From Tardiphaga sp. vice304 (GTDB lineage: Bacteria > Pseudomonadota > Alphaproteobacteria > Rhizobiales > Xanthobacteraceae), in assembly GCF_007018905.1 (NCBI RefSeq), contig NZ_CP041402.1, positions 248,001 to 312,000 of the forward strand: 64,000 nucleotides of DNA, read 5' to 3'. The translations under genes and the position numbers were made by a program. Under the pieces are notes generated by a model. That model did not search any database and had not been told where the DNA came from. It saw only the letters and a list, made by a program, of their open reading frames with translations. Of the stretch, positions 8,488 through 16,961 are shown piece after piece; the stretch's first letter is position 1; the number at the start of each line of letters is the position of its first letter.

Positions 8488-9483
8488 ATGGCACCGACCC
8501 GGGTGGCGATCCCCCTGCAGCTTTCCCGCGCCGCTCCGCTGCTGGCGCCGCTGCAGGATATTGCCGGCCGCACGATGGGCACGTCATGGTCGGTGAAATT
8601 CGTCGGCTCGGCCGCCGCGGCGCAGACGCTGCGACGGGCCATCGTGGGCGTGCTCGAACGGGTCGTGATGCAGATGAGCCCGTGGGACGCCGGTTCCGCG
8701 CTCAGCGAATTTAACGACGGACCTTTGGGCGAGTGGCACGAGCTGCCGCGCGAGTTCGCCACGGTGATGGCAGAAGCGCTTCGCATCGCCGGCGAATCCG
8801 ACGGCGCGTTCGACCCGACGATGGGACCGCTGGTCGATCTCTGGGGCTTCGGGCCACAGGGGCGACCGCCGGCTTTGCCGTCCGCCGCCGACATCGCGCA
8901 GCAGCGCGGCATCTGCGGCTGGCGGCAACTCGAATTCGACGCATCATCACGACGACTGCGCCGCCTCTCGGCCTGTAGAATCGACCTCAACGGCATTGCC
9001 AAGGGCTTCGCCGTCGACCTCGCGATGACGACGCTGCGTCAGCACGGCATCCACCATGCACTGGTGGAGATCGGCGGCGAACTCGCCGGCGCCGGCCTCA
9101 AGCCGGACGGCACGCCGTGGTGGGTCGATATCGATAGGCCTTCGGCGTCGTCCGGCGTGCCTGCGTTGCGCGTCGCATTGCACGGGCTGGCGATCGCCAC
9201 GTCGGGCTGCGAGCGCGGCTACGATGGCCCCGGCCGGCATCTGTCGCATACGATTGATCCGCGCAGCGGCGTGCCGATCGACAACGCCATGGTCACCGCC
9301 ACCGTGCTGCATCAATCGTGCATGGCAGCGGACGCCTATGCCACGGCCCTAATGGTGATGGGCTTTGACGCCGGCATCGCCTTTGCCACGCGGCACAAGC
9401 TCGCCGCCGCCATCCGTTTCCATCGCGACACGATCGCCCTCGACGAGCGGCTGTCGCCGGCACTGCAGGCGATGCTGGACTGA
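8488..9483 (+). CDS. apbE: FAD:protein FMN transferase
   Basis: This 331-residue ApbE-family enzyme transfers FMN from FAD to Thr or Ser of target proteins. Motifs visible are 'GRTMGTSWSVKF', 'FDPTMGPLVDLWGFG', 'DLNGIAKGFAVD', 'HALVEIGGEL' and the Mg-binding region 'HTIDPRSGVPID ... MAADAYATALMVMG'. The likely substrate is the DUF2271 protein encoded in the same operon. Unusually, no lipoprotein or Sec signal precedes the domain (MAPTRVAIPLQLSRAAP), although ApbE is normally extracytoplasmic. An in-frame GTG at 8479 does not add one. It follows DUF4198 by 28 bases. Confidence 0.9.
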   Translation: MAPTRVAIPLQLSRAAPLLAPLQDIAGRTMGTSWSVKFVGSAAAAQTLRRAIVGVLERVVMQMSPWDAGSALSEFNDGPLGEWHELPREFATVMAEALRIAGESDGAFDPTMGPLVDLWGFGPQGRPPALPSAADIAQQRGICGWRQLEFDASSRRLRRLSACRIDLNGIAKGFAVDLAMTTLRQHGIHHALVEIGGELAGAGLKPDGTPWWVDIDRPSASSGVPALRVALHGLAIATSGCERGYDGPGRHLSHTIDPRSGVPIDNAMVTATVLHQSCMAADAYATALMVMGFDAGIAFATRHKLAAAIRFHRDTIALDERLSPALQAMLD

Positions 9484-9484
9484 G

Positions 9485-10171
9485 TCAGGTCGCGGCCCAC
9501 TGCCGCAGCAGGTTGTGATACAGCGAGGTCAGCGACACCACCGAGGGATGCTCGGGATGATCGCCATTCAGGCGGATGATCGACATGTCGAGATCGAACA
9601 TCATCGCCCGCCGCGTCACATCCGAGATCATGCTTTCGGTCCAGAAGAACGACGCGATCCGCGATCCGCGCGTCACCTTGGTGACGTGATGCAGGCTGGT
9701 GCCGGGATAGACGATCATGTCGCCCGCCGGTAGCTTCACGGCATGGGTGCCGTAGGTATCCTCGACCATCAGCTCACCGCCGTCATATTCCTCCGGAGAC
9801 GACAGGAACAGCGTCGATGACACGTCGGTCCGCACCCGCACCGACGTGCCGGGAACGGTGCGGATAGCGTTGTCGACATGCGAGCCGAAGTTCATTTCGC
9901 CTTCGGCATCGTAGCGGTTGAACAGCGGCGGAAAGATCTTCTTCGGCAGAACCGCCGACATGAACAGCGGATGGCGGCCCAGCGCGTCGAGCACGATCTC
10001 GGCAAGCTCCTGCGCCTCCGGCGTGTTCTCGGGCAGTTGCAGGTTGCGCTTGACCTGCGCCGACTGGTGCCCGGCCGTGATCCGGCCATCCACCCAATTG
10101 GCGCGCGCCATCAGATCGCGGCAATAGCGGACCTGCTCGGCCGTCAAGACTTCGGGGATATGGACCAGCAT
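9485..10171 (-). CDS. piuC: PKHD-type Fe(II)/2-oxoglutarate dioxygenase
   Basis: This 228-residue protein fits the PiuC/YbiX family in full length. It carries the iron triad His98-x-Asp100 ('[10 protein letters not shown]') and His161 ('GTSLHHVT'), plus the 2-oxoglutarate-binding Arg171 ('GSRIASFFW'). These hydroxylases are regularly coupled to TonB siderophore receptors. The gene lies directly downstream of such a receptor on the minus strand, separated by a GC-rich hairpin. It converges on apbE with a one-base gap. Confidence 0.92.
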   Translation of the reverse strand: MLVHIPEVLTAEQVRYCRDLMARANWVDGRITAGHQSAQVKRNLQLPENTPEAQELAEIVLDALGRHPLFMSAVLPKKIFPPLFNRYDAEGEMNFGSHVDNAIRTVPGTSVRVRTDVSSTLFLSSPEEYDGGELMVEDTYGTHAVKLPAGDMIVYPGTSLHHVTKVTRGSRIASFFWTESMISDVTRRAMMFDLDMSIIRLNGDHPEHPSVVSLTSLYHNLLRQWAAT

Positions 10172-10190
10172 GGGGATTCCTTGAAAACTA

Positions 10191-10216
10191 CAGCCGGCGC
10201 CTCGCGGCGCCGGCTG
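10191..10216 (-). terminator. Stem-loop between TonB receptor and piuC
   Basis: A perfect 11-base stem CAGCCGGCGCC/GGCGCCGGCTG with loop TCGC lies 19 bases after the receptor stop. On the minus strand it is followed by TAGTTTTC. It could be a partial terminator or mRNA-stabilising hairpin giving less piuC than receptor. Confidence 0.65.
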
Positions 10217-10234
10217 CGACGGTCAGGATCGGCG

Positions 10235-12712
10235 TCAGAACGACGCGCGGCCCGACAGCGAAACGTAGCGGCCCTGACCGGGGATCGCGTAGCCAGCGCC
10301 CGCCAGCGAGTCGAAATAGTACTCGTCGGTGAGGTTGTAGATGTTGAGCTGCAGCTTGAAGTTCTTCGTAACCTTGTAGGCAGCCATGGCATCGAACCGC
10401 CAGTAGCTGGGAACGCGGGCATCGTTGGCGACGCTGGTCCAGCGCGAGTCCACGAATACCGCGCCGCCGCCGAGCGTGAACAGCGGAGTCACGTCGTAAG
10501 TCGACCAGATCGAGAACGAGTTTTGCGGCGTGTTGGCCAGTTCGTGGCCGATGTTGGCCGTGGTCAGCGAACTCACGAGCTCCGACTTCAGATAGGCATA
10601 GCCGCCATAGATGCTCCACAGGTCCGTCAGCTTGCCCGAGGCGCCGATTTCGAAGCCGGTCACCTGGGAATCGCCGATCGCGACATAGGCGGGCGGCGAA
10701 GTGCTGACCGACTCGTAATCGCCGGTCTTCTTGGTGCGAAACACGGCCGCATTGACGTTGAGGCGGTTGTTCAGCAGGTCGATCTTGGTACCGATCTCGT
10801 CGGTTTCGGACAGCACCGGAGCGAGCGACTGCTGGCCATTGGTGGTCGTCAGGAATTCGGCCGGCGGGTTGGCCGAGGTGCCATGCATGTAATAGACGCT
10901 CGAATTAGGCGTCGGATGCAGAACGGCGCCGGCGCGGTACGTGACGAAGCTGTTGTTGGACGACAGGTTCGTCGGGGCGGCAATGGCCCGGCCGTTGACG
11001 AACGTTCCGCTGCTAACAACGGCGCCCGTGCCCCGGTCGAACGAGTAGGCCCGGGTGTTGGCCTCGAAATTATCGAAGCGGACGCCGCCGAGCAGCTCCA
11101 GCCACTCCGTGACCTTGATCTGATCCTGAATATAGACACCCACCGTGTCCGATCTGGAAAGCGTGGCACCTGTCCTCGGATCCAGCGCGCCAGAAACGTA
11201 GGGCTTGGGAGCAGCAACATTGACGCGGTAGCCGTCGCCGAATTCGGAACGGTACTGCTCGCGGTTTTCGTGGCTGACCTCGACGCCGGCCAGCACATTA
11301 TGCTCGAGGAAGCCCGTCGCAAACTTGGCGTTGAGATCGCTGACGTTGCTGATCAGTTCGTTGTTGGTCTGATTCTGGAAATGATTGGTGTTGGCGATCC
11401 AGATGCTGCTCAGCGGTGTGGCGCTGGTCAGCGGATTGCCCGGAGTAGCGAGCTGCGTGCCGCCGCTCGGGGCATTCCACAGATTCGACGTCGCGGTATT
11501 GAGGTTGCTGAGCTGCACCGGCCGGGTGCGGTTGAAGCGGTCGACATAGGAATAGCCGGTGGTGTTGGTGAACTTCAGGCCCGGCACGACATCATATTCG
11601 AACTTGTTGATCAGATTGTGCGCCTCGGTCTTCTCGACATCGTCCTGGCCGGGCGTTGCGACCCCGTAATAGGTGTTGCGCGGCACCGGCGCGGGCTGGC
11701 GGTAGCTGGTCCCGAAATAGGAACCGGGCAGCATCGGGATGCCGCGGTCGGCGATGTTGTCGTCCTTCTGGTAGATGTAGCTGAGCGTGTTCTTGGCCTT
11801 GTCGTTGATCTGGTACGAAATCGAAGGTGCAAAGCCGTATCGCTTGGTGTTAGCGAAGCCGCGACCGGCGGTGTCGGTCTCATAGGCCAGCGCGGAGAGC
11901 CGCACCGCCCAGTCGCCGAGCGTCTTGTTGACATCGACCGTGGCGCGGCCACCGGCCGCCGAGGTGCCGGTGCCTTCGACCACGTAGAAGTCACGGGCCT
12001 GCGGCAGCTTGGAGACGATGTTGATGACGCCGCCGGTCGAGCCGCGACCGAACGCGAAGGACGACGGCCCCTTGTAGACTTCGACGCGGTCGAAGCTGAA
12101 CGCATCGCGGGCATACCAGCCGGGGTCGCGGATGCCGTCGCGGTAGATGTCGTTGCGCGCGGTATAGCCGCGGATATTGATCTGGTCGCCCTGCACGCCG
12201 CCCTCGCCCGCGGTGAAGGTGATGCCGGGCACGTTGCGCAGCGCTTCGACCACCGAGGTCGTGCGCTGGTCCTGCATCAGCTGCTGGCTGACGACATTCA
12301 CCGTCTGCGGCACGTCGCGCAGCGGCACCGAGTAGCGCGACACGCCGGCCTGCGACGGCGTCATGTAGCCGGAGATACCGGCACCATCACCGATGATCGG
12401 CGATGCAACAGCGCCTCGGGGAGCGGCGGCCGCCACCGGTCTTGGCAGGGTTGATGCGGCACCGCGCTGCGCAGGCCTAGGCTTGGCGGCCTGCCGCTGC
12501 GGGGCCGTAATGCGCACCGGCGGCAGCTCCTGCGGCGTGGACGGCGGCGCGGCCTGCGCATCCGCCGAACTCGGTATCAGCATCGCGGACGCGATTCCGA
12601 CAGTCGTCCGGCTCCAGGCGGCCTTCGAAACACCGTACACCTTGCTACGACCGACTGACCCTGCCGCACTGATGCCCATCGCTATATTTCCCATGATCGT
12701 CATTCCACGCAA
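10235..12712 (-). CDS. TonB-dependent siderophore receptor (Fiu-like)
   Basis: This 825-residue outer-membrane receptor has an N-terminal export region ('TTVGIASAMLIPSSADAQA'). A Pro/Ala-rich linker follows with a TonB-box-like start ('PPVRITA'). The plug is typical of catecholate receptors ('VPQTVNVVSQQLMQDQ', 'LRNVPGITFTAGEGG', 'QINIRGYTARNDIYRDG', 'VEVYKGPSSFAFGRGSTGG'). A 22-strand-type barrel ends in the family C-terminus 'RYVSLSGRASF' with terminal Phe. It imports a ferric siderophore powered by TonB. The first ATG (12712) or ATG 12694 could be the start. Its upstream region carries a candidate ICE, fitting iron control. Confidence 0.92.
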   Translation of the reverse strand: MRGMTIMGNIAMGISAAGSVGRSKVYGVSKAAWSRTTVGIASAMLIPSSADAQAAPPSTPQELPPVRITAPQRQAAKPRPAQRGAASTLPRPVAAAAPRGAVASPIIGDGAGISGYMTPSQAGVSRYSVPLRDVPQTVNVVSQQLMQDQRTTSVVEALRNVPGITFTAGEGGVQGDQINIRGYTARNDIYRDGIRDPGWYARDAFSFDRVEVYKGPSSFAFGRGSTGGVINIVSKLPQARDFYVVEGTGTSAAGGRATVDVNKTLGDWAVRLSALAYETDTAGRGFANTKRYGFAPSISYQINDKAKNTLSYIYQKDDNIADRGIPMLPGSYFGTSYRQPAPVPRNTYYGVATPGQDDVEKTEAHNLINKFEYDVVPGLKFTNTTGYSYVDRFNRTRPVQLSNLNTATSNLWNAPSGGTQLATPGNPLTSATPLSSIWIANTNHFQNQTNNELISNVSDLNAKFATGFLEHNVLAGVEVSHENREQYRSEFGDGYRVNVAAPKPYVSGALDPRTGATLSRSDTVGVYIQDQIKVTEWLELLGGVRFDNFEANTRAYSFDRGTGAVVSSGTFVNGRAIAAPTNLSSNNSFVTYRAGAVLHPTPNSSVYYMHGTSANPPAEFLTTTNGQQSLAPVLSETDEIGTKIDLLNNRLNVNAAVFRTKKTGDYESVSTSPPAYVAIGDSQVTGFEIGASGKLTDLWSIYGGYAYLKSELVSSLTTANIGHELANTPQNSFSIWSTYDVTPLFTLGGGAVFVDSRWTSVANDARVPSYWRFDAMAAYKVTKNFKLQLNIYNLTDEYYFDSLAGAGYAIPGQGRYVSLSGRASF

Positions 12713-12800
12713 CGGCGCAACACGACGCGCGCTCGCCCCGTCGGGTTACTATCTTTCGGAATGCGACGGAGCAATCGGTCCGGCGTGCCGGATGCCGCTG

Positions 12801-12817
12801 TTTATAGAGCTTCTATT
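12801..12817. promoter_or_regulatory. Second candidate ICE between TonB receptor and SecA-like gene
   Basis: TTTATAGAGCTTCTATT matches TTTAGAA-N3-TTCTAAA at 10 of 14 positions and contains the exact inverted repeat ATAGA-GCT-TCTAT. It lies in the 273-base divergent spacer and could control the receptor, the SecA-like gene, or both. It is weaker than the site at 6317. Confidence 0.35.
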
Positions 12818-12985
12818 TTGGCGAGGCCGGACGGACGATGCACCGGCTTATCGCCGCCGATTTAGATCGATTGTAGATTTTGCATTTCACTTTTTGTTTG
12901 ACCCTCGACGCCGCGCCATCGACATAGTGACGAGCCGTGCGCTGCGCCGTTGCGAGCGGACCGACGGCGCGCCACCAGAGCACAG

Positions 12986-15352
12986 ATGATCTTCCGTTTC
13001 GCCAAGCGCGCGTTTACGTCCCGATCCCAGCGGACGCTACGTCGCTATCAACACATCGTCGATACGATCCTTCGCCAGGAGGCCGCGCACCGCGCGTTGC
13101 CGGCCGCATCCTTGCGCGACCGCGCGCGGGCCTTGCGCCAGGACATCGACGATGGCACCGGCCTCGACGCCATCGTCGCGCCCGCCTTTGCGCTGGTGCG
13201 CGAAGCCAGCCGGCGCACCCTCGGCGAATTGCACACGCCGACCCAGCTCATAGCCGGCCTCGCGATGCACGACGGCTACATCGCCGAGCTGGCGACCGGC
13301 GAGGGCAAGACCCTGGCCGCGACGTTGACCTGCGCGCTGCGGGCCATGACCGGGCGCGGCGTGCACATCGCGTCGCCGAACGACTATCTGAGCGCGCGTG
13401 ACGCCGCCTGGATGCGACCGGTCTACGAAGCGCTCGGTCTCAGCGTCGGACTGGTCAATCCGGAGATGGACGACGACGGCCGGCGGCATGCTTATGCCTG
13501 CGACGTCACCTATGGCGTGGCCAGCGAGTTCGGCTTCGACTACCTCCGCGACAACATGAAATATGGCGTCGCAGAGACCGTGCAGCGCGGTCGCTGGTTC
13601 GCGCTGATCGACGAAGCGGACGCGGTGCTGATCGACGAGGCGGCGATGCCGCTCGCTTTGTTCGGGCCACTCGGCGATCATTCTGATTTCTACCGGACCA
13701 TCGACGCGCATGTCGCGCGGTTGACCGCAGGCGATTTCCAGCTCGACGGACGGCGCCGCGTCGCGCTGACCGAGCACGGTTACGACCGGATCGATGAGGG
13801 GCTCAAGCAGGCCGGCCTGCTGAAGCCCGACCTGTCGCTGCATGTCCCGCAATCGATCAGCCTGCTGCACCACGTCGTCCAGGCATTGAGTGCGCGCACG
13901 ATTCTGGTTCGCGACCGGGACTATGTCGTCAAGGACGGCGGCATCGTCATTGTCGATCAACTGACCGGCCGCCTGCTGGAAGGTCGTCGCTACGATGATG
14001 GCCTGCACCAGGCGCTGGAGGCCAAGGAGAATTGCGCGATCGGCGAGGAGACGCGCACGCTGGCATCCATCACCTTCCAGTCGTTCTTTCGCAAATATGA
14101 TTCGCTGGCCGGCATGACCGGCACCGCGGTCGAGGATGCGGAAGAATATCGCGAAGTCTATGGATTGACCGTGCTGCCGATTCCGTCGCACCGACCTTCG
14201 CGCCGCATCGATGAGCGGGTCGACCATGCGACACAGGCCGACAGGCTGTCGGCCATCGTCGCGCAGCTCGAGCATGCCCATCGCAGCGGGCAGCCGGTTC
14301 TGGTCGGCGTGCCGGATATCGCCCAGTCCGAGCGCCTGGCCTCGGCGCTGCAATCCCGCGGATGGCGCGCCAGCCTGCGGCCGGGCGACCGGCATTTCGC
14401 GGTCCTGAGCGCCCGGCACCACGAAGCCGAAGCGCGCATCATCGCCCGCGCCGGGGCGCCCGGCGCCGTCACCATCGCCACGGCCATGGCCGGCCGCGGC
14501 ACCGACATCAGGCTGGGCGGCGACGCCGCGCAGCGCGAGCAGGTGATCGCCGCGGGAGGGCTGCTGGTCATCGCGACGCAGCCGCATGAAACCGGCCGGC
14601 TCGACCGGCAGTTGCTGGGTCGGGCCGGACGGCAAGGCGATCCGGGACGAACCGTGCTGCACGCCGCATGGGACGACGATATCCTCCAGCCCGGCGAGAG
14701 CGGGCCTGCCTCGCACGAGCCGCGCCTCGACCGCGCCATCGCGGCGGCGCAGCGGCGCAATGGCAGCCGAAAATTCGACGATCGCCGCGCGTTGATGCGC
14801 TTCGACGGCATTGTCGAGCAGCAGCGCGCAACGATGCTCGCCCAGCGCGACATCATCCGCGATACCGCCGATCCGCTGGGCCTCGCACGGGATTTGCGGG
14901 ACGACACGATCGACGACCTGCTGCAGCGATTTGCCAATGGACGACAGGCGCCGGATCTCATCAACCTCGATCTGCAGGTCCGCGCGATCCTGACACTCGC
15001 CATCGAATTTCCGCCAGCGATCGCCGACGACGTCCAACAGGCACGCTTGCGCCGCCGGCTGGTTTCGGCCGCGGACGAATGGATGGCCGGCAAGATCGTC
15101 GCCTTCGGAGAGGTACCGCTTGCCGAGGCGCTCCGCACGCTGATGCTGGCGCTGCTCGACCAGCTATGGAGCGAGCAGACGGCGCGCCTCGACCATTTGC
15201 GCCGCCGAATCGCCGACCGCCGCGTCAGTACCCATCTGGTTCATGCCGAATTCGGCGCCGAGGCCTTCGAGATGCTGGCCTGCTCGCTGCGCGAGTTCAG
15301 CCACGAGGTGACGACGCACGCCATGCGGATCGGCCTTCGCTGTAGCCCCTAG
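12986..15352 (+). CDS. Accessory SecA-like translocation ATPase
   Basis: This 788-residue protein retains all SecA ATPase motifs. These are Walker A 'ATGEGKT' (residues 103-109), 'ASPNDYLSARDA', 'FGFDYLRDN', DEAD-type Walker B 'LIDEADAVLIDEA' (from 207), 'GMTGTA', 'ATAMAGRGTDIRLGG' and 'LGRAGRQGDPG'. It is shorter than housekeeping alphaproteobacterial SecA (about 900 residues) and ends at 'RIGLRCSP', without the usual C-terminal zinc-binding SecB tail. It therefore looks like a second, specialised SecA. No SecY2 or recognisable secretion partner is adjacent; its neighbours are the iron-uptake genes. ATG 12986 is used because the SecA N-terminus 'IFRFAKRAFTSRSQRTLRRY' begins there. Confidence 0.85.
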   Translation: MIFRFAKRAFTSRSQRTLRRYQHIVDTILRQEAAHRALPAASLRDRARALRQDIDDGTGLDAIVAPAFALVREASRRTLGELHTPTQLIAGLAMHDGYIAELATGEGKTLAATLTCALRAMTGRGVHIASPNDYLSARDAAWMRPVYEALGLSVGLVNPEMDDDGRRHAYACDVTYGVASEFGFDYLRDNMKYGVAETVQRGRWFALIDEADAVLIDEAAMPLALFGPLGDHSDFYRTIDAHVARLTAGDFQLDGRRRVALTEHGYDRIDEGLKQAGLLKPDLSLHVPQSISLLHHVVQALSARTILVRDRDYVVKDGGIVIVDQLTGRLLEGRRYDDGLHQALEAKENCAIGEETRTLASITFQSFFRKYDSLAGMTGTAVEDAEEYREVYGLTVLPIPSHRPSRRIDERVDHATQADRLSAIVAQLEHAHRSGQPVLVGVPDIAQSERLASALQSRGWRASLRPGDRHFAVLSARHHEAEARIIARAGAPGAVTIATAMAGRGTDIRLGGDAAQREQVIAAGGLLVIATQPHETGRLDRQLLGRAGRQGDPGRTVLHAAWDDDILQPGESGPASHEPRLDRAIAAAQRRNGSRKFDDRRALMRFDGIVEQQRATMLAQRDIIRDTADPLGLARDLRDDTIDDLLQRFANGRQAPDLINLDLQVRAILTLAIEFPPAIADDVQQARLRRRLVSAADEWMAGKIVAFGEVPLAEALRTLMLALLDQLWSEQTARLDHLRRRIADRRVSTHLVHAEFGAEAFEMLACSLREFSHEVTTHAMRIGLRCSP

Positions 15353-16765
15353 TCCGACGCCATGTCGATCCGCGACCAGTCGACGTAGAAGCCGTTCGGC
15401 GCCGAGAAATCCTTGATGCGCGGCGACAGCGCCCGCGGGGCGACTTCGTGGACCATGTAGATGAACATCGATTCGTCGACCAGCCGCTCATGCACCTTGG
15501 CAAGTGCCGCGTCGCGGGCTTCGGCATCGAAGTAGCACTTAGCCAATGCCTGCTGCAGCGTCTCGTTCATCGGCAGCGGCTGCATCATCGCAGAGCCGAC
15601 CGTGGTGGTCAGGATCTTCACCGTGGCGCGCTTCTGCTCGGAATAGCCGGCCGCCTTCATAAGCTTGCGGCCTTCGTCGCCGTCGAAGCGCAGCTTAAGG
15701 CCAGGCTTGCCGAACCAGGGGTGGTTCGGCCGCATCATGCCGAAGGCGGGATCGGCGAGGCCGCCATTCAGCACCACGAGGTCGTTGCGGTCGGAGCACA
15801 GATTGGCGGCCTCGCGGACGCGCTTGCCCTGCCACGGCGAGCCGTCCAGCATCGACGGCTGCCACGGCCAGACATGCGAACTCTGGCTGGTCGCAATCTT
15901 GAAGCCGCGGGCGCGGATCGAGGCCACCGCGTCCGGCGCCGGCGCCTCGATGAGGTCAACCTGCCCGGTGAGCAACGCGGCGGTGCGCGCGTTGACTTCC
16001 GGAACCGGGACCATCACCAGACGGTCGATTTTCGCGACGCGCTTGCTGTCCCAGTATTTGTCGTTGCGCACCAGTTCGAGCCGCCCGCGCGGCACCAGTT
16101 TCGCCAGATGGAAGGCGCCGGTACCCGACGGGTCGGCGTTGAACTCGCGCCAGGCCGTGGCCGCGCGCTGCGCGGGATCGGTGATTTCGCCGGCCACCCT
16201 GTCGAACTTCGCCTGCCACTGTGTCGGCGACGCCATGAACAGATTGACGAGGTTGATTGCCAGAAACGAATCCGGCTCCGAGGTCGTGAACTCCACCGTC
16301 ATGTCGTCGACCTTGCGCGCCGAGCGCAGCGTCGGCATGCGCGGCGCAGTCCAGCCCACCTGGCTCGGATCGTAGTGCGGCGATGCCTTGTCGAGCACCT
16401 TGCGCACGTTCCATACCACGGCGTCGGCGTTGAACGCCGAGCCGTCCTTGAAGGTGATGCCGGGGCGCAGCTTGAACAGCGATTTGGTTTTGTCGGTCGC
16501 ATCCACCGCCCATTCGGTGGCGAGCATCGGCATGATGCTCGTGCCGGTCTCGTAGTCCCAGGCGGTCAGCGCATCATACAGCGTCAACCCGGTGAGGCGG
16601 TTGCCTTCGAAGGCCTGGTCGGGCTGGCCGTGGGTCTTCGGAATGTCGCTGGCCGTCATGCCTATCCGCAGCGTCTTTTCGGCGGCGGCGGGAAGCGCCA
16701 GACCAAGGTTCGCGCCAAGGGGCGGTCAGCAATGCAACACAGGTCAATCGATTGACCGAAATCAT
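15349..16765 (-). pseudogene. Broken ABC dipeptide-type substrate-binding protein (family 5)
   Basis: The main frame (from 16659) lacks a signal peptide. One begins in a different frame at ATG 16765 (MISVNRLTCVALLTA). Removing one base from the GGGG run at 16719-16722 would join them into a normal exported start ending 'LALPAAAEKTLRIGM'. There is also an apparent in-frame loss of roughly 60-70 residues near the C-terminus: 'LQQALAKCYFD' runs straight into 'ARDAALAKVHERLVDE', where relatives carry the N-W-x-T-x-F-x-x-W region. The rest matches peptide/nickel-type binding proteins. It is the last gene of the transporter operon, 195 bases after the ATPase gene, which an intact paralogue (20641) still serves. 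The frameshift could be a sequencing error; the internal gap could not. Confidence 0.75.
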
Positions 16766-16961
16766 CTTCCACCCTTTGAAATCATTATCTTAGCGGTCGG
16801 ATGATAATCTGAAGAAGATAGCTTTGGTTACAAGATCAATGTTCCGGCATCTGCCCCGTCCGCGAGGCAGCCAATTGCCTAGCAAACGTACTTCGGCGTG
16901 TAGTTGACGCACAATCTATGGTTGGACGAAGTATCGCCCTTCGAAGCTCGCGTGCGGACAA

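Noticed and set aside
9878..12454. Long plus-strand open frame opposite the TonB receptor gene
   Set aside because: It is an antisense shadow of a GC-rich gene: Arg/Ala/Val-rich, no family motifs, while the minus strand encodes a complete receptor.
13037..15037. Long minus-strand open frame opposite the SecA-like gene
   Set aside because: No motifs and low-complexity composition; the plus strand carries all SecA motifs in order.
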